Source: Nereocystis luetkeana (Eukaryota > Sar > Phaeophyceae > Laminariales > Laminariaceae). From it: a stretch of DNA of 64,000 nucleotides. Positions within the stretch are counted from its first letter, which is position 1, and each line of letters starts with the position of its first letter. The translations under genes were made by a program, and so were the position numbers. Of this stretch, positions 1 to 12,304 are shown one piece after another. Under the pieces are notes generated by a model. The model worked only from the letters and a program-made list of their open reading frames with translations, did not search any database and was not told the origin of the DNA. The DNA lies in contig JARUPZ010000001.1 of assembly GCA_031213475.1 (NCBI GenBank), positions 21,757,642-21,821,641 of the forward strand, given 5' to 3'.

Positions 1-3000
1 ACACGGGTGAGGTAAAAGCTCGATATAATCCTAGCTCAATGACCGTCTGGAACAGGTGTCGGCGGTAACCGACGGAGGTCAGGGCACAGCCCAGGCTGCC
101 ACACGATGCTACCTCGGCGTAGTATTGCCGAGAATTGGCGGTAGGCTAGTGAAGTACAAACACAAATGAAAATTGCGGTAACGCTACTACTCGGCGGCCT
201 GAACGTAAGGAGGTGACACGGAGGTGTAGGCGACGGGTAGAAAACAAAGAGAAGACGGGTACGAACACACCCAAGAAGCTGGCTGCTGATGACTACACTC
301 CCAATCATGGTTAGTGCTCTGGTTTTCAACGGGAGAATACGTCAGCCCTTTCGTCTTCCGTCCAGTCCCGGAAGATTCGCCTATCCATGCTACGCGGTCT
401 CAGCAGTCGATACATTTGTATTTTCTGCGTAATAATGTACAGCTGATAACATGAACTGAAGTTGAACAACATTAAAAACCGACCATCAACAATATGTCTA
501 CATTCGTGAACGTGCCGGACGCTGTACACATACAGGCGCGCAACTAATCATGACCTTGTAAATTGTCTAAAAAACATCACCGTTGGCCCTCACCTACCCC
601 TTGTCCCTTCCCGGTCTCATTTGGGATCTTTTAAATGTCGTTTTAGTCCATCTCATCCGCTCAAGGTAAACCCTCCCCCACGAAACCCCCAACCTCAAAA
701 CTGACATAGAAATCGGTGACCGAAACGCGGTCGAAGTCGAAGTCGTTCGAAAATCAACTTAGGACACTAGAGCCGTCTTCACCCGAAATGTAATTGAGCG
801 TACCCCCCAATTAAAGCGTCCCCCATCGAACTCCCACCCTCCACCCTCTGCATCTCCGCCTTCAGGGTCGGCATCGATCGTCGTGACTGCGGACAATAGG
901 GGGCCGAGGTAACAGTGCCCCCTTCCGCGACACAAACGTGAACACTTGCTCTCCGTACAGCTACAACGTTTGCGCCTTGGGGCTGTCTGTCGCGGCGTTC
1001 TCGGGGTCGCAGCCGCACTAAACCAATCGGCTCTTTCTCTCGGTATGGAAGTAACGATAACCGGACAATTCTATGACTAAGCTGCCCGTCGTTATAGGCG
1101 CGTCCTTTTCCGTCTTCCCGCTTGGGTCGACACCCCTCCCCTCAACCCTGGACTCCAACCCTAACACATCTTGCCTTCCAGCCCGCCCTGCCACATATGG
1201 AAGACTCTCCTGCTTCGCGGAACGGGCTTGACGGGAAACTTGTAGGGTGCGGGACAGTTGGTAGGCTTTCCTTTCCCGAGTCTTGACACGAACCCCGCGA
1301 TCTTGCTGGCTTACGGTCTGACGTTACCATCATGACAAAATGTGACGCCCGGTGCTATGTGTCTAGCTCGAAGCAACGCTTGCTTGCGCTGAAAGGGCCG
1401 TGACGTCGCCCAAAGCTTTAAACCCTCGGGAAGGTCCACGGTCTACACGCCTCATTCTCGGAACAAATATGGGTTTGACGAAACGTCCCGGTGGCCGCAC
1501 ACGGTTGCCAGGGAAGTTCCATATCTTCCAGGACGGTAGATTGGACACGGCAGGGACAACGTCGCGGCCCGCCCAGACGTAGACGAGCAGGAATAGACGC
1601 ACCTTTTCGGTGTGATCCGGATACCACCTGCTGTACGCATTGTCGGGCCACGCCGATTCTCTCCCATCCTGCAGTTGGCAGATTTATATGTATCTGAGAC
1701 CCCCGCCCACCTCATTCCGCACCGTCATGTCCACCGCCCCTTCACCATTTCACCAAGTGAAACAATGCGCACGCTGCTCATTCCCAACTAGATAATTATC
1801 CACAATTCGGCGTCTACAGATGATACAAGTCTACTTCAAAGGCGATTTCCGCAGTATTTTTCGCGGTGAACCAGAAAATGGATGGCAGCAATCTACACCT
1901 TGCCGACGTCTGTTCCGCGCGCACTCCGGACCCCAACATCAACGCCCTATCTAGCCGGCCAATCGAGACATGTGTAGCCCCTCCATGGCCGTGCCCACAC
2001 TAAGACCAGCCGCTTTCAAGAAATCGACTTCGCATTCGGCTGGCGAAGCCGAACCCCCCGTTGCTAACCCACTGACCGTCCCCTCCTCCGCATTTCCCTG
2101 GTCACCCCCCTCTTAACTGCGGTAGACCTCGATTTCACCAGCTTTGGCAACGACACCCGTTCATGCGAACGGTTCGTCGATGTTCTCACCCCCCTCCGAG
2201 TTTCTCTTCAACTCGATTTCGAAGTGCTTCTTCTTACCCTCAAACGGCGGGTGGCCGGCGTCAGCTGTCACCTAGAAGTTCCACTGGTAATTCTCTGAGT
2301 ACGGACACCGTACCACCCCATCGCCGCCATCTTGCGTGTTCCTTTATATTCGTCGAAATCTAGGCAACCCTTGACCGGGTGTGCTGTATTCGGCGTCAAT
2401 TTCAGCAACGGTGCCACAGGGGCCTTGAAATTCACGCGGTAAACTGCGATCGTCGCTCGGCGTGTATCGTTGGCCCATGCTCCATGGGTAGAGTACGCCA
2501 AGAGCAAGATCCGTGGTAAACCTTTCTCGCACCGCTTTTCGTCCCTCTTGGTCCGAAGCCACGATTGAGAGTCTGTGCCGCCGGCAAGGACGCCCGTGGA
2601 CGTCGTGTCAAACGTTGTGTTGCACTCACTGATCATTGGCTTTTCTTCACGAATGCCCCTGACCTTTTGGCTACATATACACAAGGTCTTTCACTCACTT
2701 CTTCTACAGTGCGACCCCAACTTGCCCCCACTAGACCGAAGACAGCGCCCAGAGTCCGCCGTGGTTCGCTTGCCGGGACCTGTTGGAGCTCTCATGGCTT
2801 GACTGCTTTTCTCAGCTCTTTGATTGATATTGACAGAGCAGGGCCATACGGCCGATCCCGCGCTTGCCGTTCGGTATATGCGGTGTCGACGGGACATCTG
2901 TCTCGCTTCCAACCCAGGTCGACCGCTCGGCATTCGGCGTCCGAGCCGGCGTGCGTAGCGCACTTACGGACAAGATGGGAGGTGACTCCCACAAAATGAG

Positions 3001-5592
3001 GGGGCATGGCGTATTGTGGTCTCCGTGCGCAGGAGTCAACACATGCCGTGCTCTACCGACCAAAACATGGAGTGAGGTAAGCAAGCGGATGCACAATATG
3101 TCCGGGACTACCGGAGGGTGCATTCGGTCGGGCCACGGCGCACTAATATTCATGGCGCGAGTGGCTCAGGCGAGGAATGATGTGTGTCCTATCGGGAGAG
3201 TGGACAGAACTTGCGCGTCGAACATGGTGAATACGTCTGCAAAGCCGGCAGCGTACAGGAGTTGCGACCCACGTGAGTCTCTTATTTTCTGCCCAGCACC
3301 TAACGTCTGGCATTAGCACTATGCTCTTACACCGAAGAGGGTGCATGTGTAGCCTAGCAAACTCGGTTCGGCATACTCCCGCCCGCCCGGCACGTTTTCG
3401 TCTGCCGCTGCGCCTCATATCCACGTCAACCTCCACGCCACCTCATAGAGTATGTGGAAGAAAATAATAACGAAGATAAGGGGATGCCAGAAGTATCACA
3501 CACATCGTGATGCGCCGTTTTGGGAGAGTACCGCGTAGTAGGTGGGGAGCATGGGCACTCTAGTATTAAGTACACTTCCGGGTTGGGGCTCATACAGACG
3601 CGCGTATTGCAGCCCCACCTTCCCATATAGTTACACGCTCGACAAGCTCAAGATTTCTCTGCTCGCAATCTTGGTGGAGGCAGTACGGAAAGGGTCGGGG
3701 GGCCTGTGACGAACAAATAGGGGGTGAGGATGTAGTCGGCTCATGGACTCCCTGCAGGGGGACCAAGACCTGAGCGCTCAGCTCACGGGGAGCCTGCGCT
3801 CGAGGCTATCGGAAGGATCCACCAAGAGTTAAACGTCGATTCCTAATATGTGTCAGTTGCCATAGGGACTGCTTTCTGGGATCGGGGGGCAGCTCGACCA
3901 CGACGAGCGAGTTTTGTATGCGTGGTGAATTCCTGAAGGGTCGCGAGTAGAATTAAGAGGTACAGCCGTACGACCAAAGGGGGTACGTGTGGTCGTGCAG
4001 GAATAACACGGCACGTACGTGGGTGTTGTATTCGAAAGTACTATATGGGTGTGTCTTGTATGCCGACCACCTGGGCGGGCTGACTGCGCAACTGTTCCAC
4101 AGACTTGTCTCGTGGGTGGTACACGGTCGCCTCGGCCGATGGTTGGGCTCGCGGCAGATGGTCACGACCTTTGGGAAAAAACGATTTTTTCCACCAATTA
4201 GGGAGTAACAAGGCTTTAGTGAGCTGACATGGTTCCGAGAGATGAAGTCGTCCAATGCACCAGGGGACATTCTGTCACAGGTTACCCGAAAGCCGTCATG
4301 GGCGAGAGGCTGCTTCAATCTTTCCCGGTAGTAACGTTGGTGGGGACCGCCCGTAAGGCTGACACAGGCGAGACTCTACGGTGATATTTTGTTTGGGGGA
4401 TATCCGTTCTGTCAAAGGTTAGGTTAGAGGGTACATGGCAGGCAGGTATACATTGAAACTGTTCGCTGTTTGCGCACGAAGGTTCTGTATGTACCATATT
4501 ATAATCGGCCACGCTGGGTCGTGCGACGATCGATGCAGTCAGGTTGACGTCGACAGTAAGAGCTGTAACAGCATACAGGTCTGACCGTTGCGTCTGGTCG
4601 CATCAAGCGCATGAACAATGATAACTACACAAGAGATATGTAAGTATGTCGCGTGAGCGTACGGCTGAGGTCGACGGCGAACGAGTGGCAAAGCATCGAA
4701 AGGAGCTGTGGGTAGTCGTTGGGAAAGGCACCAGACCGGAGACAGAGGAAGTCGCGAAACAAATAAATCGTCTACAGTCGAACCTACACTATCACACGGA
4801 GAGAAGCTACGTCACACGGGGCAGGGCAATCTACATCGTCACTTGATACTGGGTAAGCTTCATCGCCACGCGAGGCTGGGGTAGCGGCTTGGCTGTGTGT
4901 GGTCAAACGATCGAAAAACACCCTGATCCCGCGATGGGGCTATCATGCTGCGGTCGAGCAACCCAGGCGTGAAAGGTGAATTCAAACAAGGTAGGGTGGA
5001 CAGTTGCAAGTTTCTGGACTATCACGAGTCTGACCAAATACGCCAGCAGGTCTGTGGTTACGCACGCTTTTGGAGGCAGACAAACTGTTCCAGGTGCTGT
5101 ACCGCTACCATCATTACCATCGAAACATGTGCATTCTGAGGCTTCGACGCCTACGGGAGTAACGCGAGACTAGGGGTTGGGTTAGAAGCTACATGTAAGC
5201 TGACGGAGCCAGTGAGGGACGCTCTGAAGAACCCTAAACAAATAGTACAATAAAGAAATTCGCGAACAACTAACTATACATTATCGTCGCCGAAGCTGTC
5301 GCAGTTTTGGTTCTAGAGGGAGAGTAAACACACGCGCTCTACAGGTTTTGTACGTGTCAACGGCCATGCCATGTTTGATAGCTTACCTAGACGTAGGTTC
5401 ATTGCCGGATAACAATTGGGCAGTATTGGACCGGCCCGATTTCTGTATTGCAGGCTGAGCTGTAGACGCTTCCAGTCACTCGCTGAATCGATGTCTTATT
5501 TGATAAGTTCTGCTTGCATGACTCTGAGCAGGTTGATAGCGGGGTGCTGATATGCGTTTTTCTCTTGGCGCGTTTCATCGGAACTCGTCATC
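1..5592. other. Stretch with no recognised gene or repeat
   Basis: I see no recognisable protein family, RNA gene, tandem repeat or mobile-element end here. Several open frames of 60-150 codons overlap in both strands between about 2.2 and 3.4 kb, which is GC-rich and poor in stop codons, but none reads like a known protein. The TACC(A/T)GGTA motif common between 5.7 and 49.6 kb is absent from this part. Confidence 0.5.
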
Positions 5593-6031
5593 TCAACAAT
5601 AGAGCGGTACCGGGGTAACAACGGATACCAGGACAATGTGTGGTATATCTCTTAGAGCGTATTTGTCATACATGTTCTGCCTCACAATCCACGACCCTAC
5701 TATATCTTGTACCAGGTATAGGGTTAGTGGGATATATTCACGAGGGACACTCTGGCGTATTACAGTATCAATGGGATACTTGGGCACAAACATTGGTACA
5801 AATGTGAGGACAAAACACGCTTTCTCTTGTGTATTTATTAAGTTCCGTCGAAGGGATTTCACGTCCGATACTCCGGCACCGACAAAAAACGATGGTTTGT
5901 TCAACTTCTTGAAACGATTTTCCGTATCAAATCCGACGCATAAACAACAGTTGGTTTCACGGAGAAGCCACAGCGTTGAATGCAAATGCTCTACCAGTAT
6001 TAATGACAAGTTCGATCAACGCCCACCGTAA
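5593..6031. other. Overlapping unassigned open frames on both strands
   Basis: Open frames of 138 codons (minus, 5593-6009) and 131 codons (plus, 5636-6031) lie opposite each other. Neither resembles a family I know, and two long frames facing each other usually means low stop density and not a gene. One TACCAGGTA motif sits inside at 5710-5718. I do not call a gene. Confidence 0.2.
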
Positions 6032-6239
6032 ATTACATTATTTTTATGAGGCTTGCCATCCGACTTGTGCAACATGAGCTTTCACGTTGATCAATCAAAA
6101 CATTCTTGGAAGAAGAAATCTCCGTATACGAAGGAAACCTATACACCAAGTCTATCCTTGTCTACTTCTTTTATGTTCATCTACGGTAATCCATGTGTTG
6201 TTTTTTCTCCCTACTACATCTTATATTTACTCGTTACTT

Positions 6240-6779
6240 CTACTTTTGAACCCCAACCCGCATCCAAGCTCCACCCCCACGCCATCGGCTTGGATCTGTC
6301 ATGCCCCCCCCCCCCCTGCTCCTTCTCGATTCCTGACGACCCCTAAGCTGGAGTCTGAATCGTGATACCCTCCTCGAAATGGCGACCTGTGTAGTCACCG
6401 AGACGATTTGGAGTAGGCGTTCCTTCACCAATCCTTTCCGCCCCATCGACCCACCATCCCTCCCCCCCACTACTACACTAACAGCCATCTGGTCAATTAA
6501 CTTACTGACCTCTACCCCGAGACGCCCAAAGCTTTCCACTGCTAAAGTGACCAGTTCGTGCCTCCGTTCGTCAAAGGACACATGTCTCGGACGAGCGTAG
6601 TGTTGGCGCTTGCGCGCCACGGAGGAAGAGAGAGCTGAACCATCTTGATCGGCACTGCCTCCCCGCAGGTGTATCGGCAGTTGAGGGTCCGCATGGGTGA
6701 CGCCCAGCAGGATGGACTTCTCCCTAGACTCCCCAATAGGAACATCCCGTAGACCTCCTCTCCTGACGACAATGCCCAT
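6240..6779 (-). pseudogene. C-terminal nuclease-like domain of the retrotransposon
   Basis: This minus frame begins with GIVVRRGGLRD, followed by KSILLGVTHADPQ. The spacing resembles the PD...DVT core of a restriction-like endonuclease, but both expected aspartates appear as glycine here. A conserved block, VSFDERRHELVTLAVESFGRLG, comes next (first 20 residues or so), then QIVSVTTQVAISRRVSR. The same block occurs in the plus-strand fragment at 11984-12304. The endonuclease reading is inference from architecture; the homology between the two fragments is directly visible. Confidence 0.6.
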
Positions 6780-6806
6780 CCGCAGATTTGGTTCTGCGGT
6801 GAACGG

Positions 6807-7136
6807 TTAGCCGCTTTCCACGAGTTGTGGAATTCCCAGCCGCTTCAACGTTCGGGTCATCGTGTGGACGAGCGGTTGAGGTTGCTTTACCTGCGCCCCC
6901 GCTCTGGGACAGATGCGCGCGCGGCAAGTGTCCACGTCCACTGCATCGCAGCAGGGGCACCACACTGCCACGTGTTCCTCTATCCCAATGAACCGCCTTC
7001 CCATGCCCACAAACTCTTCTGCGGGTATGACCCGGAGTGAGTCCGTTGGTCTCGCCCGAAGGCATGTCGTAGCTCCTGCCCCCTGTAGGCTCTTATAGCG
7101 AGCCTTGACGAGGGCTTTGGTTTCGGTCCCACCCAT
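6807..7136 (-). pseudogene. Zinc-motif segment of the retrotransposon
   Basis: This minus frame of 109 codons has Cys60, Cys62, Cys63, Cys71 and Cys76 (CPCC followed by CRARIC), which resembles the CCHC zinc motif that precedes the nuclease domain in RLE-type non-LTR elements. An Arg seems to occupy the expected His position, so zinc binding may be lost. It lies between the RT thumb and the C-terminal domain, as expected for that architecture. Confidence 0.55.
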
Positions 7137-7211
7137 CGGGTCGCCCGGTCCGGGGGGGCGTGCTGTCTCCGGGAGCTCCTCCAGCCAGGCAGTGTGGGCT
7201 GCGTGCCGACT

Positions 7212-7971
7212 TTAGTTTACCAACCTGCCCAACTTCTGTTGGACTTTGCGTGAGTTCGTGATTCTGGCGTCGTGTGCAGCCAGCATGTCAGTCCCTGGGG
7301 GTCTTGCGGCCCTGCCCTCCTCTGCGCCTGGACCCCATTTTAACCAAGATTCGGGGACGATGCCCGCCATCGCTTCCTGTGACACCCCCCATGTATCCCT
7401 CATCTGCCGCAAGCTGTCGACCAGCTGAGCAATGATGCTCGACTCTGGGAGCCCCTTCTCAACGTATCGTCTAACGGGTCTTTGAGGTTTGCTAGGACCT
7501 CCGGCAAGGTCCCCACCCTGCTCCCGATGGATGCCGACATTCTCTTTACTTCTGTCGACGGCAGCCTTAAGCCTGCCGCTCCCGTAGAAAGGCGTGCTTG
7601 GGCTTGCTGGTAAGGTTTGAGAGTCAGCCGACTATTCGGGCACCCCTCCTGGAAAACCGGTTGTGCTTCCGCCGCTCCAGGTAGTTCGAAGATTTTCTCG
7701 TGAGCCCACTGGGCCCCGTTGTCTGCTCTTTTACATGCCTCGAGGAACAATCCCGGGTCCAAGGCCCTTTCGAGGTAACTCGCCCGTTGCCCGAGAGGTT
7801 CGACGGTATCAGGGTCGCTGTCTGTTTGTCGGACATGTTAGCGAGGCAGCGCGCAAGGTGGTCCGCGCCCCCATCCCTCACTATCTCCATTGCTCGCCCC
7901 TGTATGTACTCTTCCGTGCCGATCGGGACACCCCCCTCCTTTGTCTGCAATGCGGACCTCAACGCTTTCAA
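7212..7971 (-). pseudogene. RT thumb/connection region of the same element
   Basis: Minus frames at 7624-7971, 7400-7762 and 7212-7412 continue the polyprotein downstream of the HMDD box. A recognisable stretch is QAQARLSTGAAGLRLPSTEV, the kind of glycine/leucine-rich segment found after the palm in this RT family. The reading jumps between frames several times, so these are decayed remains and not separate genes. Confidence 0.6.
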
Positions 7972-7991
7972 GGAGCAAACTCTTCTTCATC

Positions 7992-9028
7992 TTAAGATGG
8001 AGTGCCTTTTGGTGGTAGCGCCACTGATTTGGCGGCGTTGACCACAATGCCGATGCCATCTAGCTCTCGTCGGATGAAGGCGAATGCTCTGATCGTGTTG
8101 GCCGTGATCCCTGAAAGGCCAAGAAAAACATCGTCCATGTGATGTACGCGAAGGCTTCCCCTCCTTCTCTCTCGAATGCCTACCGGAGTCGCTTCAGCCC
8201 CGGTCGTTACGCCAGGCAAAACAATTGCTGGTCCCATGGCATCCCCTTGCAGGACACCGCTGGAGCAAGCGATCGTCCTGGTCTCTCCTGAGTCCATCCG
8301 GAAAAACACGTCGGCTGGTCTTGTGCCGTAGCACTTGGCCACTAAACGCATGAGCGTCGGCACGCATTTTGCCACATCTTCTAGCACCTCCGTCCTTTGT
8401 ACGGTGTTGAAGGCGTTGGAGCAGTCCGTGAGAACAAGCCAGTGGCCCGCCTCGCCCTCAATCCCACATGCTCCACTCCTCCGGGTACGGCGACCCCAAA
8501 CTGTCTCACTTCTCGGTTTGCGTCCTCCAACCGCGGTCGCCATGGTCGCATAGCCCCTGCGGTGATGAGCCTCCTCCATGTCATACCCACGCAGACCGGC
8601 CGGCACTTCTCCTCCAACGCAGTGAGGCTTGACTGCAGGAAGAGCTGCCATAACTCGGGTGGGAACGCGTTCGGCTCATGGACGATTCTCCGCCAGAAGG
8701 CTGTCATACCACTTCCGAACTCCTCTCTGCCGATATCAGTTTGAATGCTGGATTGTAGATGAGCAAATCGTTGACCGTCGTTTCCCGGGCCTGAGAGGGC
8801 GCTCCGGGAGTTGATGACGTCGAAGAGCACCTCGGAGGCGTACTCATTGTCAGGGCACCACGAGGGGTCATTTCCACCTACCACCTCGGTGTCGCTCGCT
8901 AGCACTGTGGCCGTCGCCACCGCGGACACGGCTGTATGGTGTTCCGGGGGAAACTTGACCACCAATGTGTTCCACGGTTCCTCGTTTCCCGCTGATCGTG
9001 GTTCTGCCAGAAGGTTGCGTGCTGCCAC
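7992..9028 (-). pseudogene. Reverse transcriptase core, frameshifted
   Basis: Two overlapping minus frames carry the RT core. Frame one (8381-9028) has a conserved fingers stretch with PVCVGMTWRRLI and a following FGVAVPGGVEH segment. Frame two (7992-8651) continues with TDCSNAF (first catalytic Asp), GVLQGDAMGPA (template/primer grip region) and HMDD. HMDD corresponds to the YADD/YMDD box and keeps both aspartates, but has His where an aromatic residue is usual. The change of frame falls near 8.45 kb, and another near 8.0 kb moves into the downstream thumb region (7624-7971). RT function in copying element RNA is known for the family. This copy cannot make a full protein. Confidence 0.8.
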
Positions 9029-9535
9029 TCTGACCCCACCCGCCTGGCGACACGCCGACGACGCTCGTTCATGTTTCGCCTCTTCCGAAACTTCCTGGGC
9101 GCCGTTGGTGTGGGGGTCAGGGGGTGAGTCCCGGTCGTACCTGGTGGCGATGAGCCCCGAGGGTAAATCGGGGCAGGTACCATCAGTGTCGGGGGTGACA
9201 GTGCCCTCACCGTCGATGTTTTCAGTCTATCTTCTGCTGTCGACTGTGCACCCGTTGACGGACGATCCCGGCTCGACGTCCCCGGCTGGGCCGACGATAT
9301 CGGCGACTGGAGCTCTAGCGGCGTGGACGTCGTCTCCGCCGGCGATACCGAGGGCTCCCCATCCTGTACTATCGAACGCCCCAGAAGGAGGTATTATTAG
9401 CTTTTGACTGCCTTCGGTAGTTTAATGTTTGGATAGAATCAGGCAGTGACGTTGAGCGAGACATATGTTTCTGGAGGTTTATGGAGGGTGGCTCCGTTGG
9501 AGGTGTCGGCCTTGTCTTTGTGTAGGACTGGGTTA

Positions 9536-9553
9536 GCCTAACCCTAACCCTAG
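9536..9553. repeat. Short interstitial telomere-type repeat
   Basis: About two and a half units of CCCTAA, preceded by an inverted GGGTTAG nearby. It lies about 0.3 kb upstream of the 5' side of the minus-strand retrotransposon. Confidence 0.7.
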
Positions 9554-9881
9554 CCGAGGCCTTGACGCGCACGTTTTCTTTGTTGATATGTGGCAAGGAG
9601 GTGCCTCCACAAGCCTCCCTCGCGTCTCGCAAGGAGAGAGCTTATATAAATTGGGAGAGTGCGGGTCTTTCCCCGAAATATCATTTTCTCCCTGGCGCGT
9701 CCGGACTTCATGGGCCGAACGTCAACCATTGCGAAGATATATCCGTGATGGCGGATCTCATAGACCACACTTTGGTTAACGCATCTTCATAGTTTACATT
9801 TGTGATCACAGATTGACGGTATTTACGTACCCTGTCCTCCTCAGGTTGTAGGAGATGTATCACCAGTGACCAATCCTTTTA

Positions 9882-9966
9882 GGACTGCAGTCTAGTTTGG
9901 GGGACAATTGAGGACAAATTCCTTGGACTTTGAGTCGTTTGTTCTCAAAACGGAACTGGAGTTCTG
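9882..9966. repeat. Small fold-back element, GGACTGCAG family (copy a)
   Basis: The left end reads GGACTGCAGTCTAGTTTGGG and the right end is an imperfect reverse complement (ends in GGAACTGGAGTTC). Two related structures are at 14903-14960 and 60591-60665. It is probably a short non-autonomous DNA element. Confidence 0.5.
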
Positions 9967-10012
9967 ACAGGTATACTATATACGCCATCATGAAGGAATA
10001 CATTTTACGATT

Positions 10013-10772
10013 TTCATTTTATTTTTTCTCTTCCTTTTCTGATTGATAAGCCGTACTGAAGGAGCCGTGTGGCGTGGTTGGATGACGAACCTGCTCTACT
10101 CGTTTCGTATTGTCTGACGCCAAGGGGTTGGGCATTGTTGACGAACGCAGGGCGGAGACGGCAGTCTGGGTAGCAAGGTACCAGGCGGATTAGCAGGGAG
10201 AACCTGGCTATACTACTCGTACCACAAACTGCTGCCGCCACCTGGAAGGTGCTTTGGGCTTCGGTCTGCCTGTTATTTCCCCCTTTGTTATTTTTCCTTG
10301 TTACTTTTTTCCTTCGTTCTTCGTCTTATACTCTGTTTACAAGCAGTGGTGTTTTTGTTAAATGTTTTTTTTCCTTCGTTCTTTTCCAGCTCGTTCTTTT
10401 TCAAGTGTTGGCCACCTCGCCTGCGGGGGGGGGGCACGACAGATTGTTTCTCCTAGATTTTGCTTTCTGTTTTTTCTTTTTCTCTTTCGATTTGTCTACC
10501 TTGTTTTTGTTTTCTCTTTGGTTGTTTCTTTTTGTTTCACTATTTCATAGATTGCGTATGTCGTGCCTCTCGTACTCTAGTATGATGACATGGCTTTGCA
10601 TTGCCCACTGCAGTGCATACTGCACACGTGGCAACGTAGTATCTCTGTGGCGTAGTTTTGTGACCACATAACTTGTATATCTTCTAGGATTGAAGAATCG
10701 ACACGGACACTGGTTGTGCTGGATGTCGACGGGTAGAAATAACGGTTTAATGTGGAGAACACACACACACAT
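10013..10772 (+). repeat. Modular repeat family, copy A (3' end in (AC)n)
   Basis: The copy has four parts: a pyrimidine tract, a GC-rich block of about 220 bp, a long T-rich tract ending in TTTCATAG, and a conserved 3' block. The 3' block contains GAATCGACACGGACACTGG and ends with GAACACACACACACA. The same order is seen at 12515-13313 and, 5'-truncated, at 13312-13827 and 17280-17774; a diverged copy is at 32860-33651. Variable 5' truncation with a constant 3' end is typical of retroposed sequences. The short open frames inside encode phenylalanine-rich peptides from the T-rich tract and are not genes. Confidence 0.7.
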
Positions 10773-11266
10773 TTTACGATTGATACAACACTTAACATCA
10801 ACGATAGACATCGAACACAAACGCACGGCGAATGTATGTATAAAATACATATATATAGATATTTAAGATCACGTGTGTTGTATGTGTACGACTATATCAA
10901 CGGGTAGATATACCAGTAACAACAGGCAGGAGATACATTCTGTCACCGGCTGATATGGGTTTCGCGTTTAAAAACGAATGGATGAAATTATTTACCATCC
11001 TTCCATTCTTTGCCAAAACCGACCTATAATCGAGTCATATGATACCAGGTACACAAGATCACCCGATAAAGATATGCATCATCACGCATTACCGCTCTCT
11101 TTCTCCCCCGTTGAAATATATACCATCCTCACATTGTTCGAGAAAACCGTGCTATTAATATGAGACTCTACAACACGTGGCACAAAATTGCATCATCACC
11201 CATTGCCTCATTCTATTTCACCCGTTGAATTATTTAACATCCTCATATTGTTCGACTAAACCGGTC

Positions 11267-11290
11267 CAAAAAAAGGGGGGGGGGGGTGGG
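11267..11290. repeat. Homopolymeric A/G tract
   Basis: A run of A is followed by about 11 G. It marks the 5' side of copy D of the modular family; a similar G-rich lead-in precedes copy E at about 32.66 kb. Confidence 0.6.
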
Positions 11291-11983
11291 GCAGGAGGGG
11301 TGGATAAAACCCCGACCAAGGGGATGCGGGAGGGGGGGAAACAGGAGCAGAAGGGAAACAGCGATGGATGAAAGTAGGAAGGGAATGGCAGATAGGAGAG
11401 CAAGGCGCCAGGCCGACCAGGACGTAGAACATACCTATGCTACTCGTGCCGCAAACTGGTCTAGCTCGTTTGAACGTGGTCTCCTTTTGGCTTTATTTTT
11501 TTTTCTCGGTTGGTCGTCTGTGATTTTTATTGTATGTATTTCTCTTTCTTTTTCCTTCTATCATTAATTGTTATGAAAGGAGTCGTGTGGCGTGGGTGGA
11601 TGATGCGAGTCTGCTTTGCTGGTTAGGGTTAAGGTATTTGTCTGACGCCGAGGGGCGGGGCATAGTTCATGAAGTCAGGGCGGAGACGGCAGAAAGGGTA
11701 GCAAGCTATCAGACTGATCAGAAGGGAGAGCCTGGCTAAGTTACTTGTCCCACTGCTGCCGCTACCTGGAGGGTGCTTGGTGCTTTGGTTTCACTTTAAT
11801 TTCCCTTTGGTTCTTAGTCTCACTCTGTTTATGTATAGTGGTGTCTTCCGTTTAGCTCATTATTTTCAGGTGGCTGCCACATCCACTGCGCGCAGGCATG
11901 GCACTTGTTTTTTTTTTCTCGTCTGATTTGATATCTTTGTTTTCTTTGTTTCCATTCGTTTTCTCCCTTTCATAGAATGACAA
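11290..11983 (+). repeat. Modular repeat family, copy D, joined to RT C-terminus
   Basis: The segment contains two related GC-rich blocks (around 11395-11470 and 11580-11770), each followed by a T-rich tract. The second tract ends in TTTCATAG and then passes directly into the retrotransposon C-terminal frame. In copies A, B and C the same TTTCATAG is followed by the (AC)n-ending block instead. The two GC-rich blocks are similar to each other (GCAAGG..CCAGGC ... GCAAACTG), so the family is built from duplicated modules. Confidence 0.6.
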
Positions 11984-12304
11984 GTGTCCTTCGACGAGCG
12001 CAGCCCAAAACTTGTCACCCTCGCGGTGGAAAGCTTTGGACGCCTCGGGAAGGAAGGTAGCGATTTCATCGACCAGCTGGTGGCGAGCATCGTTGGAGGA
12101 ACGGACGAGGGATCTTTAGCAAGACAAGGGGTTTGTAAGGAGCACCTTTTCCAGGTCATATCGGTGACTACCCAGGTCGCGATCTCGCGCAGAGTGCACC
12201 GATATAAGCTCGCCCTGCGAGACCGCCAGACCGCCAGGGGGAGAAGGGAGGAGGAGGGAGGACTACTTCCCATGGCGTGGGGGTGGAATGTAGATGCGGA
12301 GTAG
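11984..12304 (+). pseudogene. Second copy of the retrotransposon C-terminal domain
   Basis: This open frame of 106 codons starts MSFDERSPKLVTLAVESFGR and continues with QVISVTTQVAISRRVHRYKL. It is clearly homologous to the C-terminus of the minus-strand element at 6240-6779. Similarity continues past the coding part: both copies have a GATGCGG-type 3' tail following a GGCGTGGGGGTGGA stretch. Only the last fifth or so of the element is present. It is fused upstream to copy D of the modular repeat, so it is a fragment and not a free-standing gene. Confidence 0.75.

Larger units (their letters stand above)
6240..9210 (-). mobile_element. Decayed non-LTR retrotransposon (RT plus zinc motif plus nuclease-like C-terminus)
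   Basis: Read on the minus strand, consecutive fragments in shifting frames form one retrotransposon polyprotein in order. They are a basic N-terminal stretch (about 9.2-9.0 kb), RT fingers and palm (9.03-8.0 kb), thumb and connection (8.0-7.2 kb), a cysteine-rich motif (about 6.9 kb) and a C-terminal domain (6.78-6.3 kb). At least four frame changes and internal stops show that this copy is dead. The order RT, CCHC-like motif, then a short nuclease-like domain is that of non-LTR elements with a restriction-like endonuclease (R2, NeSL and CRE groups). Assignment to that class is inference. A second copy of the C-terminal part lies at 11984-12304. I could not fix the true ends; no clear target duplication is visible. 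Confidence 0.75.

Noticed and set aside
2163-3436. Several overlapping frames of 90-150 codons on both strands
   Set aside because: All phases are open because of GC-rich, stop-poor sequence; none shows a domain or a consistent exon pattern.
8811-9407. 198-codon plus-strand frame
   Set aside because: It lies opposite the retrotransposon coding sequence and reads as its antisense shadow.
10169-10176. TACCAGGCGG in repeat copies A and B counted as a microinsertion
   Set aside because: Copies D and E show a homologous CTATCAGAC or ATGTGCCAGAC of equal length, so it is substitution and not an extra 7 bp; it also lacks the second TA.
10249-10671. Phe/Leu-rich frame resembling a membrane protein
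   Set aside because: It is produced by the T-rich tract of the modular repeat and recurs in each copy.
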